Shown: in pieces, positions 6,225 through 8,072 of the stretch
Layout: each line of letters begins with the position of its first letter
Numbering within the stretch: position 1 is the first letter of the stretch
Assembly (NCBI GenBank): GCA_900547045.1
Contig: URFB01000052.1
Location: 1-8,072, forward strand
Source: an uncultured Mollicutes bacterium
Lineage (GTDB): Bacteria; Bacillota_I; Bacilli_A; Acholeplasmatales; Anaeroplasmataceae
DNA length: 8,072 nucleotides
Direction: 5' to 3'
Position numbers and translations under genes: made by a program
The notes under the pieces: model-generated
Database searches by the model: none
Told to the model about the DNA's origin: nothing
What the model saw: only the letters and a program-made list of their open reading frames with translations

Positions 6225-6297
6225 GACCAGAAAAGCATTTTAGCTTAAAATAGTTAATTCATCTCCTTATAAAATATATTCTTGACCTTAGTATATA

Positions 6298-6855
6298 CTA
6301 TGCACGACCGGCATATTCGCCTGTTTTAGTAGATACAATAATTTTTTCATCCTGCTCAATGAACATAGGAACCTTTACTAAGAAGCCACTTTCAAGGAAG
6401 ACATCCTTAAGGGCACTAGTCTTAGTATCTCCTCTTACTGCAGGGTCACATTGAGTAACAACGCATTCAACCTTATCAGGTAGTTCAATAGTTAATACCT
6501 CATTTTCATAAAGCATTACATCACAATTCATACCCTCCTGTAGGAAATTCTTTTCCCACTCAAGGTGCGTTGTAGGAATTTCAATCTGCTCATATGTTTC
6601 ATTATCCATAAATGTATATGTATCCCCTGAATTAAAAATGTATTGCATGTTACGTCTATCAATTAAGCAAAGCTTAAATTTTTGATCAGAGCCCTTTAGA
6701 GCTGTTTCAATACGAGCACCTGTACGTAGGTCCTTCATCTTTACACGTACATAAGCCACTTTATTTTGAAGCACATGCATGAATTCGATAATTTGGCAAA
6801 GCTTGCCATCGTATTCAATAACTGTACCATTCTTTAAATCATTAACATTAATCAT
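6298..6855 (-). CDS. efp: Translation elongation factor P
   Basis: EF-P binds the ribosome between the P and E sites and relieves stalling at consecutive prolines. At 185 aa from the ATG at 6855-6853 it has exactly the family length, starting MINVNDLKNGTVIEYDGKL (N-terminal KOW-like domain). LRTGARIE, the NMQYIFNSGDTYTFMD stretch and EVLTIELPDKVE (middle OB fold), and the C-terminal GDTKTSALK and TGEYAGRA are all family hallmarks. The tip loop that normally reads HVKPGKG reads HVLQNKV: Lys32 aligns with the Lys modified in Bacillus subtilis, but the Pro-Gly before it is gone and one residue is missing after it. GGAGGAG (6865-6859) precedes the ATG. An upstream in-frame TTG at 6867 would overlap that SD and is rejected. 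It is the last gene of the miaA-aroK-aroQ-efp run. Confidence 0.95.
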   Translation of the reverse strand: MINVNDLKNGTVIEYDGKLCQIIEFMHVLQNKVAYVRVKMKDLRTGARIETALKGSDQKFKLCLIDRRNMQYIFNSGDTYTFMDNETYEQIEIPTTHLEWEKNFLQEGMNCDVMLYENEVLTIELPDKVECVVTQCDPAVRGDTKTSALKDVFLESGFLVKVPMFIEQDEKIIVSTKTGEYAGRA

Positions 6856-6866
6856 AAGCTCCTCCA

Positions 6867-6885
6867 AATGAAATAAAATTTCATT
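6867..6885 (-). other. Intercistronic hairpin just before the efp Shine-Dalgarno
   Basis: AATGAAAT-3-ATTTCATT is a perfect 8+8 bp stem in the 38-base gap between aroQ and efp, ending about two bases before GGAGG. There is no T-tract, so it is not a terminator. It could affect processing or translation of the efp part of the message. Confidence 0.4.
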
Positions 6886-6893
6886 AATTTTAA

Positions 6894-7325
6894 TTATATC
6901 ATACCAAAGTATTTTTGTAAATATTTGATAGCTTCGATATAGCCCTGCTCCTTCATATTAGTAATAGTATATGAGCAAACGCTTCTAATAAAGTTTACCT
7001 TTCTAAAATCCTCACGGTTATCAACATCAGAAAGATGAACCTCAACCTTAGGTCCATTAAAAATCTCAAGCGCATCATGAATTGCGACTGAGGTATGGGT
7101 ATAGGCACCAGCATTAATAATAATGGCATCATAATTCAATTCCTGAATACGGTCAATAATCGCACCCTCGTGATTTGACTGGAAAAAGGAATAATCAAAA
7201 TCCCCAATTTCTTCCATCATTTGATAAATATCATTTAAGGTCTTAGTACCATAATGATCCTTATTTCTTTTACCCAGCATATTTAAATTAGGACCATTTA
7301 TAACTAAAATTTGTTTTTTTTGCAT
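6894..7325 (-). CDS. aroQ: 3-dehydroquinate dehydratase, type II
   Basis: Type II dehydroquinase (143 aa, typical) catalyses the third shikimate-pathway step, 3-dehydroquinate to 3-dehydroshikimate, as a cytosolic dodecamer in the family. Visible: the N-terminal signature INGPNLNMLGKR with N13 and R20, catalytic Tyr25 in HYG, FFQSNHEGAIIDRI (48-60), NAGAYTHTSVAIHDAL (71-86), and VEVHLSD with catalytic His97, then RE-x-FR with R108. The usual HLSNvHAREEFR reads HLSDVDNREDFR, a local change around the active-site lid. Start ATG 7325-7323 has AAGGAG 11 bases upstream, inside aroK. The two genes overlap by 22 bases in different frames, which suggests translational coupling. It feeds the product expected for shikimate dehydrogenase, which is not in the window, and then AroK. 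Confidence 0.95.
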   Translation of the reverse strand: MQKKQILVINGPNLNMLGKRNKDHYGTKTLNDIYQMMEEIGDFDYSFFQSNHEGAIIDRIQELNYDAIIINAGAYTHTSVAIHDALEIFNGPKVEVHLSDVDNREDFRKVNFIRSVCSYTITNMKEQGYIEAIKYLQKYFGMI

Positions 7326-7801
7326 CGCTTTAGAGTCTCCTTTTTAATATCCTTTATCGCCTTAGAAATAATTTGATTTTTAATTCTAAAGCTTTTAAAG
7401 CTATCATACTTTTGATGACGTCTTTTATATAAATCCATAACCGAATTAGTCGCCATTAAAGGTCTTGAACTATCATTAGTTAAACGATTATTAATTTCCT
7501 TTAAGGATGCATCAAGATAAACAACAATCCCATTCATGTATTCCTTGTTAATTTCTCTTTCAACAATTCCGCCACCACAGGAAATAACCACATCATCAAG
7601 ATCCATTAGGCCCTTAAGGGTTTCGGTTTCAATATCTCTAAAATAGGACTCACCATGCTCCTTAAATATTTTAGAAATATTACCATATTTTTTTTCAATT
7701 AAACGATCAGTATCGACAAATTTAAAATTCAATTCGTGGGCAAGCTCACGACCAATGGTTGATTTGCCACTACCAGGGAGTCCGATTAAATAATACTTCA
7801 T
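7304..7801 (-). CDS. aroK: Shikimate kinase
   Basis: Shikimate kinase (165 aa) transfers phosphate from ATP to the 3-OH of shikimate, the fifth step of chorismate synthesis. Visible: Walker A GLPGSGKS (7-14), shikimate-binding Asp in DTD (30-32), Arg55 in YFRDIE, the SCGGG loop (74-78), the lid Arg113 in SRPLM, and RRHQKYDSF near 127, which matches the second substrate Arg. The C-terminal tail is short and Lys-rich. Start ATG 7801-7799 has AAAGGAG eight bases upstream and overlaps the miaA stop as ATGA, so it is likely translationally coupled to miaA. Its 3' end runs 22 bases into aroQ. Pairing of aroK with aroQ is a sensible pathway cluster. Confidence 0.95.
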   Translation of the reverse strand: MKYYLIGLPGSGKSTIGRELAHELNFKFVDTDRLIEKKYGNISKIFKEHGESYFRDIETETLKGLMDLDDVVISCGGGIVEREINKEYMNGIVVYLDASLKEINNRLTNDSSRPLMATNSVMDLYKRRHQKYDSFKSFRIKNQIISKAIKDIKKETLKRCKKNKF

Positions 7802-8072
7802 TTTAAAAACTCCTTTAAATCATGATAAATTGTATCAATTGTCTGTTCAATATTATCTAAATTAACCTCATAAAAATGTGTATCCATTTGGGTTTTGAAC
7901 CAAGTCATTTGTCTTTTAGCTAAATGTCTGGAATTAAGCTTAATATTATCGGTTGCTGTTTCAAGTGTTATTTCTTTATTAAAGAAGGGAATAAGCTCCT
8001 TATAACCAATCGCATTAGGCGTAATTCCCTCTTTATACAGGCTAAATACCTCATATAAAAGCCCATTAGCAA
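7798..8072 (-). CDS. miaA: tRNA dimethylallyltransferase, C-terminal 91 codons
   Basis: The 5' part lies beyond the right edge of the window. MiaA attaches a dimethylallyl group to N6 of A37 in tRNAs reading UNN codons. The visible C-terminus has the family stretches NGLLYEVFSLYKEG, AIGYKEL, and the nearly invariant LAKRQMTWFKTQMD, ending DLKEFLK and TGA. The stop (7800-7798) overlaps the aroK ATG as ATGA. It is the most upstream visible member of a miaA-aroK-aroQ-efp operon, whose promoter is outside the window. Confidence 0.92.
   Translation of the reverse strand, partial: ANGLLYEVFSLYKEGITPNAIGYKELIPFFNKEITLETATDNIKLNSRHLAKRQMTWFKTQMDTHFYEVNLDNIEQTIDTIYHDLKEFLK

Noticed and set aside
6854..6867. 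Longer EF-P starting at TTG 6867
   Set aside because: The extra codons are the SD itself (GGAGGAG), and the ATG at 6855 gives the exact family length.

Overview
The window is AT-rich, densely packed bacterial DNA in which every real gene lies on the minus strand. The gene set, the AGGTGAT/AAGGAG-type Shine-Dalgarno (SD) sites, frequent TTG starts and strong AT bias point to a low-GC Bacillota. A Bacilli-type or Mollicutes-related gut anaerobe is plausible, but the genus cannot be named from this sequence. The activase of the oxygen-sensitive ribonucleotide reductase (nrdG) argues for anaerobic growth. Trp is TGG wherever I checked it and TGA, TAA and TAG all end genes, so the standard bacterial code applies.

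Reading in the direction of transcription (high to low coordinates): (a) 8072-6298 is a tight housekeeping run of miaA (C-terminal end only), aroK, aroQ and efp. miaA and aroK overlap as ATGA, and aroK and aroQ overlap by 22 bases. It combines tRNA modification, two shikimate-pathway steps and elongation factor P. (b) 6297-4775 holds a CNNM/CBS/CorC-type membrane protein with an unclear start codon and a terminator overlapping its stop. (c) 4731-3743 is a D-alanyl-D-alanine carboxypeptidase gene split by a frameshift between its catalytic SxxK and SxN motifs. (d) 3742-3186 has no intact gene. It holds a decayed reading frame of about 105 codons whose promoter-like region, palindromes and terminator survive, followed by the nrdG leader. 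(e) 3185-2585 is nrdG with its own terminator and no nrdD in the window. (f) 2517-1 is an apparent operon of a RecQ-type helicase, an unrecognised acidic 136-residue protein and a divergent peptide-deformylase-like protein cut by the window edge. It is driven by a good promoter with a 9+9 bp palindrome next to the -35 box.

I see no tRNA, rRNA, CRISPR array, insertion sequence or clear new defence system. The points most worth checking are the decayed gene and its palindromes, the broken carboxypeptidase, the shortened tip loop of EF-P, the missing Gln in the deformylase-like protein, and the unusual start of the CNNM/CBS gene.
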